Shown: positions 1 through 10,222, counted from the stretch's first letter. The stretch is DNA of 64,000 bases from Streptomyces roseoverticillatus (GCF_000719265.1 NZ_JOFL01000006.1:124001-188000), one strand, 5' to 3'. Notes: generated by a model from the sequence alone, not told the origin. A program made the numbers and translations.

Positions 1-337
1 ACAGCTCCGCGAGCCGGTCCCGGTCGCGCTCCAGGTACTCCCGTGCGTAGTGCACCGCCTGGTGCAGCCCCGTCGCGGCGACCACGTGCGCCCCCGTCGC
101 CGAGGCCAGCGCCGCGAGGTCGGCCCGCCGCCGTCCCATCCCACGGGGCGTCCACTGCACCACGGCCTGCCCGCCGAGCGCGCGGAAGGCGCGCAACTCC
201 TCGCCCGCCGCTTCCGCGTCGTCCAGCTCCTGGCCGGGCAGCCGGGGGCTGCGCATGAACAGGTGGTCGTGCGCGTCGCAGACCCCCAGCTCCGCTGCGG
301 GGACGTCCCCCAGAACGGTCCGTACGACAGGCCTCAC
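1..337 (-). CDS. Phosphotriesterase-family metal hydrolase, N-terminal part
   Basis: The gene runs off the left edge, so about 112 N-terminal residues are visible. They read MRPVVRTVLGDVPAAELG, then VCDAHDHLFM. The HxH pair in DAHDHL matches the first metal-binding strand of the phosphotriesterase/amidohydrolase superfamily (PHP proteins usually have HEHL). The GTG start at 337-335 is chosen because GGAGGAG lies five bases upstream. Family members are binuclear metal hydrolases of lactones or phosphotriesters; the substrate here cannot be told. It is divergent from the CGNR regulator at 407, and the shared spacer carries a perfect inverted repeat, so the neighbour probably controls it. Confidence 0.75.
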   Translation of the reverse strand, partial: MRPVVRTVLGDVPAAELGVCDAHDHLFMRSPRLPGQELDDAEAAGEELRAFRALGGQAVVQWTPRGMGRRRADLAALASATGAHVVAATGLHQAVHYAREYLERDRDRLAEL

Positions 338-375
338 GACGACTCCTCCGGTCCGGGCGTGCAAGCGACATGATC

Positions 376-400
376 ACTGTAACGGGTGAACCGTTACGAT
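376..400. promoter_or_regulatory. Divergent promoters over a palindromic operator
   Basis: GTAACGG (379-385) and CCGTTAC (391-397) form a perfect 7-bp inverted repeat with a 5-base centre. A -10 hexamer TACGAT (395-400, + strand) lies six bases before the ATG at 407. TACAGT on the - strand (381-376) lies about 40 bases before the GTG at 337. The palindrome overlaps both hexamers, so a bound repressor would block both genes. The positions are seen in the sequence; use as an operator is inferred. Confidence 0.6.
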
Positions 401-406
401 GTCCGC

Positions 407-967
407 ATGACCGATGAGGACCGCCTGGCCTTCCGCTTCGACTGCGGTGCCACCTGGCTCAACCTGCTCGCCACCCGCGGCCGGCACTTCAGCGCGCACC
501 CGGTCGAGCGCCTGGCCACTGCGCAGCGGCTGGCGGAGTGGCTCGACCGCAGCGAACTGCCGCCCGCCCGGCCGCCCGGCGCCGAGGACCTCCGCCGCGC
601 CCACACCCTGCGGGAGACCCTGCGCCCCCTCGCCCTGTCCGTCGCGGAGGAACGGCCGCCGCCGGCCGAAGCCGTCGAGGGGCTGACCCGTTTCCTCGGC
701 GAGGAGCACGATCCCGTACGGCTCGTCGCGGCGGACCGGCTGCTGCGCGAGCCGCCGGCCACCACGGGAGCGGCCCTCGCCCGCATCGCCCGGCAGGCCG
801 CCGACCACCTCACCGGCCCCGAACGCCGCACCCTCTCCGTCTGCCCCGAGCACGACTGCCGCGGCGTCTTCGCCAACCCCACCGGCCGCCGCCGTTGGTG
901 CCCTTCACCGTCCTGCGCGAGCCGCGGCCGCGTCCGGGCCTTCCGCGAGCGCCACCGTACGACCTGA
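407..967 (+). CDS. CGNR zinc-finger (ABATE-domain) putative transcription regulator
   Basis: 186 residues. The N-terminal two thirds (RFDCGATWLNLLAT onward) fit the ABATE/DUF1470 domain. The C-terminus has the paired cysteines of a CGNR zinc finger: CPEHDC near 146, then WCPSPSC followed by ASRGRVRAF. The usual CGNR tetrad reads CASR here, keeping the Cys and Arg. Proteins of this family are described as putative stress-related regulators. The ATG at 407 is preferred over one at 386 because TACGAT lies six bases upstream, suggesting a leaderless mRNA, and because 386 falls inside the palindrome. It probably autoregulates and controls the divergent phosphotriesterase gene. Confidence 0.8.
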   Translation: MTDEDRLAFRFDCGATWLNLLATRGRHFSAHPVERLATAQRLAEWLDRSELPPARPPGAEDLRRAHTLRETLRPLALSVAEERPPPAEAVEGLTRFLGEEHDPVRLVAADRLLREPPATTGAALARIARQAADHLTGPERRTLSVCPEHDCRGVFANPTGRRRWCPSPSCASRGRVRAFRERHRTT

Positions 968-1028
968 GGCGGTGTCAGCCGTCCGGTGACGCCGCCCGGT
1001 GGAGGGCGCGAGCGAGCACCCTCCACCG
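968..1028. terminator. Tandem hairpins between convergent genes
   Basis: Two adjacent hairpins follow the CGNR stop. The first pairs 968-977 with 987-996 (one G-T wobble). The second pairs 997-1006 with 1019-1028 (arms CGGTGGAGGG and CCCTCCACCG, 12-base loop). There is no T-run, as is common in streptomycetes. They lie between the + gene ending at 967 and geoA ending at 1110, so they may act in both directions. Confidence 0.6.
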
Positions 1029-1109
1029 AGCGGCGGCGAACAGCCTCCGCGGAGCATTCCTCCGGCGCCGAGCAGACCTGACCGCCCGGTACGGCACCAC
1101 CGGACTCCG

Positions 1110-3476
<2,367 letters not shown>

Positions 3477-3508
3477 TTAAGGATCTTTAAAACGGTGACG
3501 CCGCTTCC

Positions 3509-3544
3509 GTGCGGGACGGCGCACCGGCGCACGCCGTCCCGCAC
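3509..3544. repeat. Perfect 13-bp inverted repeat upstream of the DUF937 gene
   Basis: GTGCGGGACGGCG (3509-3521) pairs perfectly with CGCCGTCCCGCAC (3532-3544) across a 10-base loop. It lies between two divergent genes, about 47 bases upstream of the -10 at 3591, so a terminator role is unlikely. It may be an operator or protein-binding site. The core GCGGGACGGC recurs in the hairpin after the gene (4018-4052). Confidence 0.6.
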
Positions 3545-3590
3545 GGTGACCGCCGCACTACCTTGCGTACCGAGATCTGTTCGGCCCGCG

Positions 3591-3596
3591 TAATGT
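3591..3596 (+). promoter_or_regulatory. Leaderless -10 element of the DUF937 gene
   Basis: TAATGT followed by exactly seven bases and the ATG at 3604. No Shine-Dalgarno sequence is present, which fits a leaderless mRNA. Confidence 0.55.
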
Positions 3597-3603
3597 CGGC
3601 CCC

Positions 3604-4005
3604 ATGGGCGATGAAGCGCTGCAGAAGGACGTACTGGACGAACTGGGCGAGGACCGCATCCAGGAGCTCGCGGGGGAGCTCGGCACCGACGCCGACGGGG
3701 CGACGCAGATGGTGCGCGAGACCGTCGCGGCCCTCCCCGAGGACCTCACCCGCGAGAACGGCAACGGAGCGGCCCCGGCCGGAGCGGCCGGCCTCGGCGG
3801 GTTCGGCGGTCTCGCGCAGGGGCTGGGCGGCACCGGCCTAGGCGGCGGGCTGATGTCCGGCGTCCTCGGCAGGATCACCAAACCCGTCGCCGAGACCGTC
3901 GCCAAACGTACGGGCCTGCCGGCCGCCCAGGTCGCCCGGGCGCTCGAACTGCTCCTGCCCGTCGTCATGACCGCCATCGCCAAGCGCCGGGGAAGGAAGC
4001 GGTAG
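3604..4005 (+). CDS. DUF937 domain protein
   Basis: 133 residues. An acidic helical N-terminus (about 1-60, with VLDELGEDRIQELAGELG) is followed by a Gly-rich linker (60-85) and a basic C-terminus ending AIAKRRGRKR. Layout and wording match the DUF937 family of small actinobacterial proteins, whose biochemical role is not established. The start is fixed by the leaderless promoter at 3591. It stands alone between inverted repeats on both sides. No membrane segment or signal peptide is evident. Confidence 0.8.
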   Translation: MGDEALQKDVLDELGEDRIQELAGELGTDADGATQMVRETVAALPEDLTRENGNGAAPAGAAGLGGFGGLAQGLGGTGLGGGLMSGVLGRITKPVAETVAKRTGLPAAQVARALELLLPVVMTAIAKRRGRKR

Positions 4006-4017
4006 ACCGCACGGCCC

Positions 4018-4052
4018 GCGGGACGGCCGCCGCACCGCCGCGGCCGTCCCGC
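4018..4052 (+). terminator. Terminator hairpin after the DUF937 gene
   Basis: GCGGGACGGCCGC (4018-4030) pairs perfectly with GCGGCCGTCCCGC (4040-4052), leaving a 9-base loop, 12 bases after the stop codon. Confidence 0.7.
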
Positions 4053-4232
4053 CGGGCGGCGGCGGGCGCAGGCCCCGGGGGCGGCCGGCGGCTCCCCGCG
4101 GCGGATCCGGCGGGCGCACCGGGCGGCTCGCATAACATCGTGCTGTATCCCGGCCCCGCACAGAGGGCCGCCGCCAGCCGACGATGGACCCCCCGAGTGC
4201 CCCGATCCGCCCGTCCCGACGCCGGGAGAGCC

Positions 4233-4973
4233 GTGCCGCGCCCGCGTACCGCGCCCCGCAGGCGCCCCCTGCGGGCGCTCGGGGCGCTGGCCGCGCTCGC
4301 GGCGGCGGTGACCGCGGTGACGGGGTGCGCGAGCGCGGGCGAGCCGGTCGGCGCCGGACGCACGGCCCCCGCCTCGGCGCCCTCCAGGCTCTGGCCGCAG
4401 GCGACGCCCGCGCCCTCGCCGAGCGGGCCGCAGCACGACGGCGAGACGGCCGAGAAGGTCCCCGGCGTCGCCCCCGTCCCCTCCGGCGACATCCACAAAC
4501 TCGATGCGTACGCCCTGGTCAAGGCCGAGGTCGCGGCCAACCGCAAGACCACCGGAGCGGACGCCCTCGACGACGCCACCGCGGCCAAGCTGGCCTCGTC
4601 GTGCTCCGCCGCGCGGCAGCAGCGGAACTGCCCCATGCGCAAGCCCGTCTACAGCGACCTCACCGGCGACGGCCGCGACGACCTGGTCGTCGGCATCGAG
4701 ATGGAGGACCACTTCCTCTCGCTGCGCGCCTACACCCTGGTCAAGGGCGAGCCCACGCGCGTCCTGTCGACCATCGCCCAGCCCTCGTCCATCGAGGTGG
4801 CGGGCCGCGACCTCATCGTCTGGGAGCCCTGGACGACCCCCCACTACGCCCTGCGCTCCGTCTACACCTGGAACGCCCAGACCCACTACATGGACTTCCG
4901 GCGCTACGAGATCCGCCGCGCCGAGAACCCCGCCTCCTCCGGCACGCAGCGCGACGGCGAGGGGCGCTCGTGA
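4233..4973 (+). CDS. Secreted lipoprotein partnered with a sensor kinase
   Basis: About 246 residues. A basic N-terminus (PRPRTAPRRRPLRALG) precedes an alanine-rich hydrophobic stretch and the lipobox VTGC, so it should be a membrane-anchored lipoprotein. A Ser/Pro/Ala linker leads to a globular domain with DLTGDGRDDLVVG, a calcium-binding FG-GAP-like segment. GTG 4233 is preferred because GGGAG is just upstream; an in-frame GTG at 4140 overlaps the probable -10 TAACAT (4133-4138) and would precede the transcript start. It overlaps the downstream histidine kinase by GTGA. This recalls CseA, the lipoprotein modulating the CseBC system, but the similarity is in layout only. Confidence 0.75.
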   Translation: MPRPRTAPRRRPLRALGALAALAAAVTAVTGCASAGEPVGAGRTAPASAPSRLWPQATPAPSPSGPQHDGETAEKVPGVAPVPSGDIHKLDAYALVKAEVAANRKTTGADALDDATAAKLASSCSAARQQRNCPMRKPVYSDLTGDGRDDLVVGIEMEDHFLSLRAYTLVKGEPTRVLSTIAQPSSIEVAGRDLIVWEPWTTPHYALRSVYTWNAQTHYMDFRRYEIRRAENPASSGTQRDGEGRS

Positions 4974-6280
4974 CCGCCGCCCGGCCGCGGGGCCTGCGGG
5001 CCCGGCTCCGCAGGCTCTCCCGCCTCGGCTCGCTCTACGGGAAGTTCACGCTCTTCCTCGCCGTCGTGTGCTGCGTCGTCGCGACCGTGCTCGGCGTCCT
5101 CGTGCACGTCATCGTCACCCGCCAGACCGTTCACCAGGCCCGGTCCGAGGCCCTCGCGCGGCTCGACTCCGCCACCAAGGCCTACGCGTCCGGCGACCCG
5201 ATGCACCACCCCGCGTCCCTGAACCCGTCCGACCTCCCGCGGCGGCTCCGGGAGATGGCGCTGCGCGGCGAGCGCGGCACCGCCCTCGGCGACCACGACG
5301 GCACCCCCACCATGTGGGCCGCCGGGCCCGCCGACGCCGGCGTCATCACCGCCCGCTTCGACTACCGGCACAGCAAGGACACCATCGACGGCCTCGACCG
5401 GGCCATCGCCGGCTCCGCCACGCTGGCCATCGGCGGCACCCTGCTCATCGGCGTCTTCGCCGTCTCGCGGGTCACCCGCCGGCTGCACCGCACCGCCGAC
5501 GTGGCCCGCCGCATCAGCGCGGGCGACCTCGACGCCCGCGTCGCCGACCCGCGCACCACGCGCCCCGCCCGCGAGCAGGACGAGGTCGCCGCCGTCGCCG
5601 CGGCGCTCGACGCCATGGCGGGCACCCTGCAGGCCCGGCTGCAGAGCGAGCAGCGCTTCACCGCCGATGTCGCCCACGAGCTGCGCACCCCGCTCGCCGG
5701 CCTGCAGGCCGCCGCGGACCTGCTGCCGCCGGGCCGCCCCACCGAGCTCGTGCGCGACCGGGTGCAGACCCTGCGCCGCCTCACCGAGGACCTGCTGGAG
5801 ATCTCCCGGCTCGACTCGCTGACGGAGCAGGCCGACCTGGACGCGCACTTTCTCGGGCAGCTCACCGAGCGGGCCGTCCGCGCCTCCGGACTGGAGGCCG
5901 AGGTCCACGTCGTACGGGACGCGTGCGTGGAGACCGACCGGCGCCGCCTGGAGCGGGTGCTGAGCAACCTGCTCGCCAACGCCCACCGGCACGGCCGCCC
6001 GCCCGTCGTCGTCACCGTCGACGGCCCGGTCGTCTCCATCCGCGACCACGGCGAGGGCTACCCGGGCTACCTCCTCGAAGGCGGCCCGCAGCGCTTCCGC
6101 ACCGAGCCGACGCGCACCGGCGGCAAGGGGCACGGCCTGGGCCTGACCATCGCCATCGGCCAGGCCCGCACCATCCACGCGGAGCTCACGTTCGCCAACG
6201 CCCCCGGCGGCGGCGCGCTGACCACCCTGACGCTGCCCGAGTACGACGAGTACGCGGCGCGGCCGGAGGAGCCGGAGTAG
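4970..6280 (+). CDS. Membrane sensor histidine kinase (orphan)
   Basis: 436 residues. Membrane segments at about 27-49 and 148-165 flank a short extracellular sensor. A HAMP domain (about 166-222) follows, then HisKA with phospho-acceptor H236 in AHELRTP, and an HATPase_c domain with N-box NLLANAHRHG (333-342), G1 DHGEG (359-363) and G2 GKGHGLGL (385-392). All kinase motifs look intact. The start GTG overlaps the lipoprotein stop (GTGA), implying translational coupling and joint sensing at the membrane. No response regulator lies in the operon or anywhere else in the window, which is unusual for this EnvZ/CseC-like type. Confidence 0.92.
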   Translation: MTAARPRGLRARLRRLSRLGSLYGKFTLFLAVVCCVVATVLGVLVHVIVTRQTVHQARSEALARLDSATKAYASGDPMHHPASLNPSDLPRRLREMALRGERGTALGDHDGTPTMWAAGPADAGVITARFDYRHSKDTIDGLDRAIAGSATLAIGGTLLIGVFAVSRVTRRLHRTADVARRISAGDLDARVADPRTTRPAREQDEVAAVAAALDAMAGTLQARLQSEQRFTADVAHELRTPLAGLQAAADLLPPGRPTELVRDRVQTLRRLTEDLLEISRLDSLTEQADLDAHFLGQLTERAVRASGLEAEVHVVRDACVETDRRRLERVLSNLLANAHRHGRPPVVVTVDGPVVSIRDHGEGYPGYLLEGGPQRFRTEPTRTGGKGHGLGLTIAIGQARTIHAELTFANAPGGGALTTLTLPEYDEYAARPEEPE

Positions 6281-6314
6281 CCGGGCGGCCCGGCCGCGGC
6301 GGGTCGAGCCGCGG

Positions 6315-6342
6315 GCGCCGGTGCCCGGCGACGTGCCGGCGC
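6315..6342. terminator. Weak hairpin between convergent genes
   Basis: GCGCCGG (6315-6321) pairs with CCGGCGC (6336-6342) over a 14-base loop, between the kinase stop and the monooxygenase stop at 6413. A terminator role is plausible but not strong. Confidence 0.35.
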
Positions 6343-6412
6343 ACATTACCTCCCGCCGTAACGGCGTATCACCACGACGGCGGGGGTCCGGCGGACTCCG
6401 GAGATCTGTGGA

Positions 6413-7987
6413 TCAGGCCGCTCGAGCCCCGGCGGGGACCGCGGCCCGGGTGCCGAACCAGCGGGACAGCGCGCCGCCGAGCGCGCCGGCCGCGTCCGGG
6501 AGGGAAGCCGCGTCCGCGGCCCACGCCGTGAAGCCGTCCGGGCGGACCAGCAGCCCCGCCAGCTCCGGGCACTCCGGCGCCGCGGCGGTCACCACCGACA
6601 CCCGGTCGCCGTACCCCTCGGCGGCGGCCCGTATCGCGGGCGCGTCCGCGAGGTCCAGGAGGAGGGCGCGGCCGTCGTGGAGGTGGTCGGCGAGCCTGCC
6701 GCCGCCGGCGAGTTCGAGGTCCGGGGCGCTGCCGCCGACGAGCGGGTGGTCGCCGGGTGCGGCCATGGAGTCGTGGCGCTGCCACACGCCGGAGATCTTC
6801 TTGGTGAAGAACGTCGTGCCGGCGACGGTGTTCGCGTACTCCGCGACCACCTCGCGCAGCGCCATCGCGTGGGACTCGGGCCGCATCAGCGCGACCTGGG
6901 CCCGGGTCCACTCCAGCACCCAAGCGCCGATGGGGTGCCGCTCGGCGGTGTAGGTGTCCAGCAGGCCCTCGGGCGCCCAGCCGCGTACGGTGGCGGCGAG
7001 CTTCCAGCCGAGGTTCATCGCGTCGCCGATGCCGAGGTTCAGGCCCTGGCCGCCGAACGGCGAGTGCACGTGGGCGGCGTCCCCGGCCAGCAGCACCCGC
7101 CCGGAGCGGTAGTCGGCGGCCTGGCGGGCGTTGTCGGTGAAGCGGGTGGCGGTGTGCACGGCGGTGACGGTGACGTCGGCGCCGGAGACGTGGCGCAGGG
7201 CGGCCTGCAGCTCCCCGGCGGTGATGGGGGCGTCGCGGTCGGCGGGCGGCCCGTCGAACTCGACGGTGAGGATGCGCCCGGGGAACGGCCCGTGCGCGTA
7301 GGTGCCCGTGGGCGTCCGGTTCCAGCCCTTGCCGAGGGCCTCGGCGCCCTCCATCGTCACCATCGCCTGATGCCCCGTGATGGACGGGTCGGTGCCGGGG
7401 AAGGCGAAGCCGCCGAGCTTGCGGACCGTGCTGCGGCCGCCGTCGCAGCCCACCAGCCAGCCCGCCCGGACCGCGGTGCCGCCCACGTGCACGGTGACGC
7501 CCTCGTCGTCCGCGTCGAAGCCCGTCAGCTCCGCGCCGCGGCGCACCTCCACGCCCAGCTCCGCGGCCCGCTCACCGAGCAGGCGCTCCAGGGGTTCCTG
7601 GGGGACGAAGCCGACGTCCCCGGCCGGGCCGGCGCCCGCGAAGTCGGGGTCGGCGGTGTCCAGCAGGGCGCCGCTGAGCGGGATGCCGGCGAAGTGCCCG
7701 GCGAACTTGGGCGGCATCTTCACCGGGCCGCCGCGGCCGCCCTGCTGCTGCGCCATGAAACCGCTGATGCGGTCGAGGTTCTCCTGCTGGATCGCGGCCA
7801 GGGCGGGCAGCAGGCCGCGCCGGTAGAAGGCCTCCGCGGAGGGCGTGTTGATGGCCCCCGCCTTGATGGTCGTGTCGACCTCGGTCAGCCGCTCGACGAC
7901 GAGGACGTCCACCCCCGCCAGCCGCAGCTCGCACGCCAGCGTCAGCCCGACCGGTCCTGCTCCTGCCACAACAACGTCGTAGTCCAT
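6413..7987 (-). CDS. FAD-dependent aromatic-ring monooxygenase
   Basis: 524 residues of the PHBH-like flavin monooxygenase family. Motifs: GxGxxG dinucleotide fold at 9-14 in VVVAGAGPVG, the DG motif in GCDGGRSTVRK, and the GD motif in LLAGDAAHVHSPFGGQGLN. A thioredoxin-like C-terminal tail (LVGGSAPDLEL onward) is as in polyketide and rifampicin hydroxylases. It should hydroxylate an aromatic substrate with NAD(P)H and O2. The ATG at 7987 follows TATAGT by seven bases and has no good Shine-Dalgarno. It is divergent from a TetR gene whose product most likely represses it. Substrate unknown; drug inactivation or polyketide tailoring are both possible. Confidence 0.88.
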   Translation of the reverse strand: MDYDVVVAGAGPVGLTLACELRLAGVDVLVVERLTEVDTTIKAGAINTPSAEAFYRRGLLPALAAIQQENLDRISGFMAQQQGGRGGPVKMPPKFAGHFAGIPLSGALLDTADPDFAGAGPAGDVGFVPQEPLERLLGERAAELGVEVRRGAELTGFDADDEGVTVHVGGTAVRAGWLVGCDGGRSTVRKLGGFAFPGTDPSITGHQAMVTMEGAEALGKGWNRTPTGTYAHGPFPGRILTVEFDGPPADRDAPITAGELQAALRHVSGADVTVTAVHTATRFTDNARQAADYRSGRVLLAGDAAHVHSPFGGQGLNLGIGDAMNLGWKLAATVRGWAPEGLLDTYTAERHPIGAWVLEWTRAQVALMRPESHAMALREVVAEYANTVAGTTFFTKKISGVWQRHDSMAAPGDHPLVGGSAPDLELAGGGRLADHLHDGRALLLDLADAPAIRAAAEGYGDRVSVVTAAAPECPELAGLLVRPDGFTAWAADAASLPDAAGALGGALSRWFGTRAAVPAGARAA

Positions 7988-7993
7988 AGCCTT

Positions 7994-8028
7994 GACTATA
8001 GTCACTAAAAGTTTATGCCGGGTATAGT
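7994..8028. promoter_or_regulatory. Twin leaderless promoters with TATAGT palindrome
   Basis: GACTATAGTC (7994-8003) is a 10-base palindrome holding TATAGT on the - strand, exactly seven bases before the monooxygenase ATG at 7987. A second TATAGT (8023-8028) is exactly seven bases before the TetR ATG at 8036. Both genes thus have the same -10-N7-ATG arrangement. The repeated ACTATAGT/GTATAGTT sequences could also be the TetR half-sites. Confidence 0.6.
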
Positions 8029-8035
8029 TTTCTCC

Positions 8036-8725
8036 ATGATTTCCGACCCGGCTTCCCGGCCCGCCCCCGACGACGGACTCTCCCTGCGCGAGCGGAAGAA
8101 GCAGCAGACCCGGCAGCGGATCTCCGACGTGGCCACACGGCTCTTCGCCGCCCGCGGCTTCGACAAGGTGACCGTCGCGGAGGTCGCCGAGGCCGCCGGC
8201 GTCTCGGCGATGACGGTCTTCAACCACTTCGCGCGCAAGGAGGACCTCTACCTCGACCGGATCCCGGAAGCGCTCGCCCTCTTCACCCGGGCCGTCCGCG
8301 AACGGCGCCCCGGCGAGACCGCCGCCGAGCCCGTCCGCCGCCTCTTCCTCGGACTCGCCGACGCGCGCCACCCCCTCGGCGCCCTGGGCGACACGTTCCC
8401 GGCGTTCTGGCGCGTCATCCTGGACTCGCCCGCCCTGCGCGCCCGCGTCCGCGAAGCCGTCGAGGAACTGGAAGGCGCCGTCGCGCAGGCCGTCGCCGAG
8501 ACGACCGGAGCCCGCCCCGGCGACCCGGTGCCCCGGCTGACCGCGGCCCTCACCGTCACCGCCTACCGCACCGTCTGCGCCACCACCATGGCCCGGCTGC
8601 TGGCGGGCGAGCGCGCTGACGACGCCGCCCCCGGCCACCGCGCGCTCATCGACACCACGTTCGACGCCCTGGAGGCGGCGCTGCGGGCGCTCGGCGGCCC
8701 GGCCCGCGCGCCCGGGAGCCCCTGA
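8036..8725 (+). CDS. TetR-family repressor
   Basis: 229 residues. A basic N-terminal arm (RERKKQQTRQRI) leads into the TetR helix-turn-helix, VAEAAGVSAMTVFNHF, at roughly residues 47-62. The rest is a helical ligand-binding domain. ATG 8036 is preferred over one at 8015 because the latter lies upstream of the -10 hexamer. It sits between the divergent monooxygenase and an MFS exporter on its own strand, a typical ligand-responsive repressor of an efflux/modification pair. Confidence 0.9.
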   Translation: MISDPASRPAPDDGLSLRERKKQQTRQRISDVATRLFAARGFDKVTVAEVAEAAGVSAMTVFNHFARKEDLYLDRIPEALALFTRAVRERRPGETAAEPVRRLFLGLADARHPLGALGDTFPAFWRVILDSPALRARVREAVEELEGAVAQAVAETTGARPGDPVPRLTAALTVTAYRTVCATTMARLLAGERADDAAPGHRALIDTTFDALEAALRALGGPARAPGSP

Positions 8726-8736
8726 CGCGCCCGGTG

Positions 8737-8742
8737 TAGCCT
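8737..8742 (+). promoter_or_regulatory. Leaderless -10 element of the MFS gene
   Basis: TAGCCT followed by seven bases and the ATG at 8750. It lies in the 24-base gap after the TetR stop, so the MFS gene can be transcribed on its own. Confidence 0.4.
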
Positions 8743-8749
8743 CAGCCGC

Positions 8750-10213
8750 ATGCCACCGCAGCCTCGCCGCCACCGGCCGTGGACCGCGGCCCTCGTCGAG
8801 GAACGGCCCCGCCCCGAGCGCATACGGACCCGCGCCGGGGGCTGGCGGCTCGCCGTGGCCACAGTGTGCTTCGGCGCCTTCATGGGCCAGCTCGACGCGA
8901 GCATCGTCACCCTCGCCTACGGCGGGCTGCGCAGCGAGTTCCACGCCTCGCTGGCCGCCGTCGAGTGGGTCTCGCTGGCCTACCTCCTCACGCTCGTCGC
9001 CCTGCTGGTGCCGGTGGGCCGGCTCGCGGACGCCCACGGCCGCAAGCTGTTCTACCTCTACGGGTTCCTGGTCTTCACCCTCGCCTCCGCCGCCTGCGCC
9101 CTCGCCCCGTCCCTCGGCGTCCTCGTCGGGTTCCGGGTGCTGCAGGCCGCCGGGGCCGCGATGATGCAGGCCAACAGCGTGGCCCTGGTGACCACCAGCG
9201 CCCCGCGCGGGAAGATGCGCGCCGCCCTCGGCGTGCAGGCCGCGGCCCAGGCCCTGGGGCTCGCCCTCGGCCCGACCGTCGGCGGCGCCCTGGTGGCCGG
9301 GCTCGGCTGGCGCTGGGTCTTCGCGGTCAACGTGCCCGTCGGCGTCGCCGCCCTCGTCGCCGGCCAGTACCTGCTGCCCCGCACCCGTACGCGCAGCCCC
9401 GTGGCCGGTGCCGACCGGCTCGGCCCGGTGCTCCTGGCGGTCGCGACCACCTCGCTGCTGCTGGGCCTGTCCATGCTGTCCGGCCTGTCCGTGCCCGTCT
9501 GGGCCGTCGCCGCCCTGTTCGCCCTCGCCGCCGTGGCGGCCCGGGGCTTCGCGCTGCGCGAGCGGCGCGCCGCCCGCCCGCTGGTCGACCCCGCCCTGCT
9601 GCGGCGCCGGGCCGTCGCCACGGGGCTCGCCGGGGCGCTCGGCGCCTACCTCGTCCTCTTCGGCCCGCTCGTGCTCGTGCCGGTCGTGCTGACCGGCGCC
9701 GGCTCCTCCGAGCTGCACGCCGGACTGGTCCTGACGGCCCTTCCGGCCGGCTTCGCGCTGGCGGCGACCTGCGCGGACCGCGTCCTGCCCGTGGCGCTCG
9801 GCGACCGGGCCCGGTGCCTGCTCGGCGCGGCCGTCGCGGCCGCCGCCCTGGCCGCGATGCTCGCCCTGCCGCTGACCGCCGTACCGCTGGTGCCGCTCCT
9901 CGCGCTCCTCGGCCTGGGCCTCGGCACCTTCACGCCCGCCAACAACGCCCTGGTCATGGGGGCGGTGCCGGCCTCCGCCTCCGGCACCGGGGGCGGGCTG
10001 GTCAATATGGTCCGCGGCCTCGGGACCGCCCTCGGCATCGCCCTGGTCACCCTCGCCCTCCACCTCTCCGGGGCGGCCGGACCGCACCGGGCCGTCGCCG
10101 TCCTGCTGGGCGTCGCGCTCCTCGTCGCCGTCGCCGTGGCGCTCGGCCCGCCGACACGCCGTAACACGAGCCGCACATCACCCGGACGACCCGCACGAGG
10201 CGCCGGACGCTAG
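8750..10213 (+). CDS. MFS multidrug exporter, DHA2 (14-TM) type
   Basis: 487 residues, almost entirely hydrophobic after a basic 40-residue cytosolic N-terminus. FMGQLDASIV in the first membrane segment and the loop 2-3 motif GRLADAHGRK (motif A) identify a drug:H+ antiporter; GPTVGGALVAGLGWRWVF is the antiporter motif C region. Length and segment number fit the 14-TM DHA2 family of drug and antibiotic exporters. With the upstream TetR and monooxygenase it may form a resistance unit. Substrate cannot be deduced. Confidence 0.9.
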   Translation: MPPQPRRHRPWTAALVEERPRPERIRTRAGGWRLAVATVCFGAFMGQLDASIVTLAYGGLRSEFHASLAAVEWVSLAYLLTLVALLVPVGRLADAHGRKLFYLYGFLVFTLASAACALAPSLGVLVGFRVLQAAGAAMMQANSVALVTTSAPRGKMRAALGVQAAAQALGLALGPTVGGALVAGLGWRWVFAVNVPVGVAALVAGQYLLPRTRTRSPVAGADRLGPVLLAVATTSLLLGLSMLSGLSVPVWAVAALFALAAVAARGFALRERRAARPLVDPALLRRRAVATGLAGALGAYLVLFGPLVLVPVVLTGAGSSELHAGLVLTALPAGFALAATCADRVLPVALGDRARCLLGAAVAAAALAAMLALPLTAVPLVPLLALLGLGLGTFTPANNALVMGAVPASASGTGGGLVNMVRGLGTALGIALVTLALHLSGAAGPHRAVAVLLGVALLVAVAVALGPPTRRNTSRTSPGRPARGAGR

Positions 10214-10222
10214 CGGGACAAG

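Noticed and set aside
4140..4232. Longer N-terminus for the lipoprotein from GTG 4140
   Set aside because: A -10-like TAACAT lies at 4133-4138, so this codon would precede the transcript start; GTG 4233 has a Shine-Dalgarno and gives a normal signal peptide.
4904..6346. Long antisense frame opposite the histidine kinase
   Set aside because: GC3-driven shadow of a clear kinase gene; its translation is Gly/Val/Arg-rich with no family resemblance.
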